64,000 nt of DNA, taken from Microlunatus phosphovorus NM-1 (GTDB lineage Bacteria > Actinomycetota > Actinomycetes > Propionibacteriales > Propionibacteriaceae). The DNA lies in assembly GCF_000270245.1 (NCBI RefSeq), contig NC_015635.1, forward strand, positions 3,224,001 through 3,288,000. Reading direction: 5' to 3'. Below the pieces are notes generated by a model, which had not been told where the DNA came from, searched no databases, and saw only the letters and a list, made by a program, of their open reading frames with translations. The position numbers were made by a program, and so were the translations under genes. This document shows positions 63,893 through 64,000 of the stretch, in pieces (the first letter of the stretch is position 1; every line of letters starts with the position of its first letter).

Positions 63893-63945
63893 GAAGTCTG
63901 AAGCAATATCGCCGCAGCAGGCACGTCCTGCGGGATGATGGAGTC

Positions 63946-64000
63946 GTGGGATCGCTCATCTTGGGCGCCGATGTCGGCGGTACGTCCACCCGCGTCGCTA
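63946..64000 (+). CDS. Start of a BadF/BadG- or ROK-type sugar kinase (partial)
   Basis: GTG at 63946 opens MGSLILGADVGGTSTRVA, the phosphate-1 loop of N-acetylglucosamine-type kinases. Only 18 residues are in the window. Such a kinase would fit the sugar importer at 50.7-54.0 kb. Confidence 0.6.
   Translation, partial: MGSLILGADVGGTSTRVA

Overview
The window is high-GC actinobacterial chromosome, most likely from the Propionibacteriales (Microlunatus-like; this placement is inference). The evidence is the gene order lysA-hom-thrC-thrB-rho-rpmE-prfA-prmC-...-wecA-atp operon-DUF2550, a NucS mismatch endonuclease, a WhiB protein, DivIVA-type coiled coils, many GTG starts and leaderless starts, and MeaB plus a PduO-type cobalamin adenosyltransferase (B12/methylmalonyl-CoA metabolism). 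No species can be named from this sequence alone.

Layout. 1-9.6 kb: MarR regulator, PH-domain membrane protein, MeaB, thiolase, two tandem DivIVA-like coiled-coil proteins, nucS, a hydrolase, a lipoprotein cyclophilin and pduO. 9.6-13.3 kb: a DUF222/HNH gene split by a complete 1290-bp IS3-family element (4-bp target duplication GCCC), followed by three 52-bp repeats. 13.3-39.6 kb: GH5 hydrolase, DUF2550, the full F1Fo ATP synthase operon (reading leftward), a WecA-type transferase, a threonylcarbamoylation cluster, prmC, prfA, rpmE, rho and the threonine/lysine genes. 39.8-47.8 kb: an 8-kb element integrated in tRNA-Arg(CCG), bounded by 27-bp att repeats. It carries an integrase, an excisionase-like protein, a DUF3631 ATPase, a WhiB, a scaffold-like protein and an HK97-type capsid protein, but no terminase, portal or tail gene, so it looks like a capsid-encoding phage satellite. 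48-57 kb: Uma2 nuclease, GT87 mannosyltransferase-like protein, a sugar ABC importer without its ATPase, a decayed TIR-domain gene and an AAA/DUF4143 ATPase. 57-64 kb: ferritin-like protein, several membrane proteins with possible DosR-type boxes upstream, a frameshifted methyltransferase, a transposase remnant and the start of a sugar kinase.

Two regions stand out. First, between prmC and the expected sua5 lies a tightly overlapping, lower-GC run: tsaE, tsaB-like, a degenerate YrdC protein, a two-helix membrane protein, a second complete YrdC protein and tsaD. With the housekeeping-type Sua5 this makes three YrdC-domain genes plus TsaB, TsaD and TsaE in one transcript direction, with no rimI. 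It may be an acquired second t6A-type machinery with a membrane partner. Second, the tRNA-Arg element combines its own capsid gene with a structured, hairpin-rich centre. Both are inferences from gene content and need genome-wide comparison.
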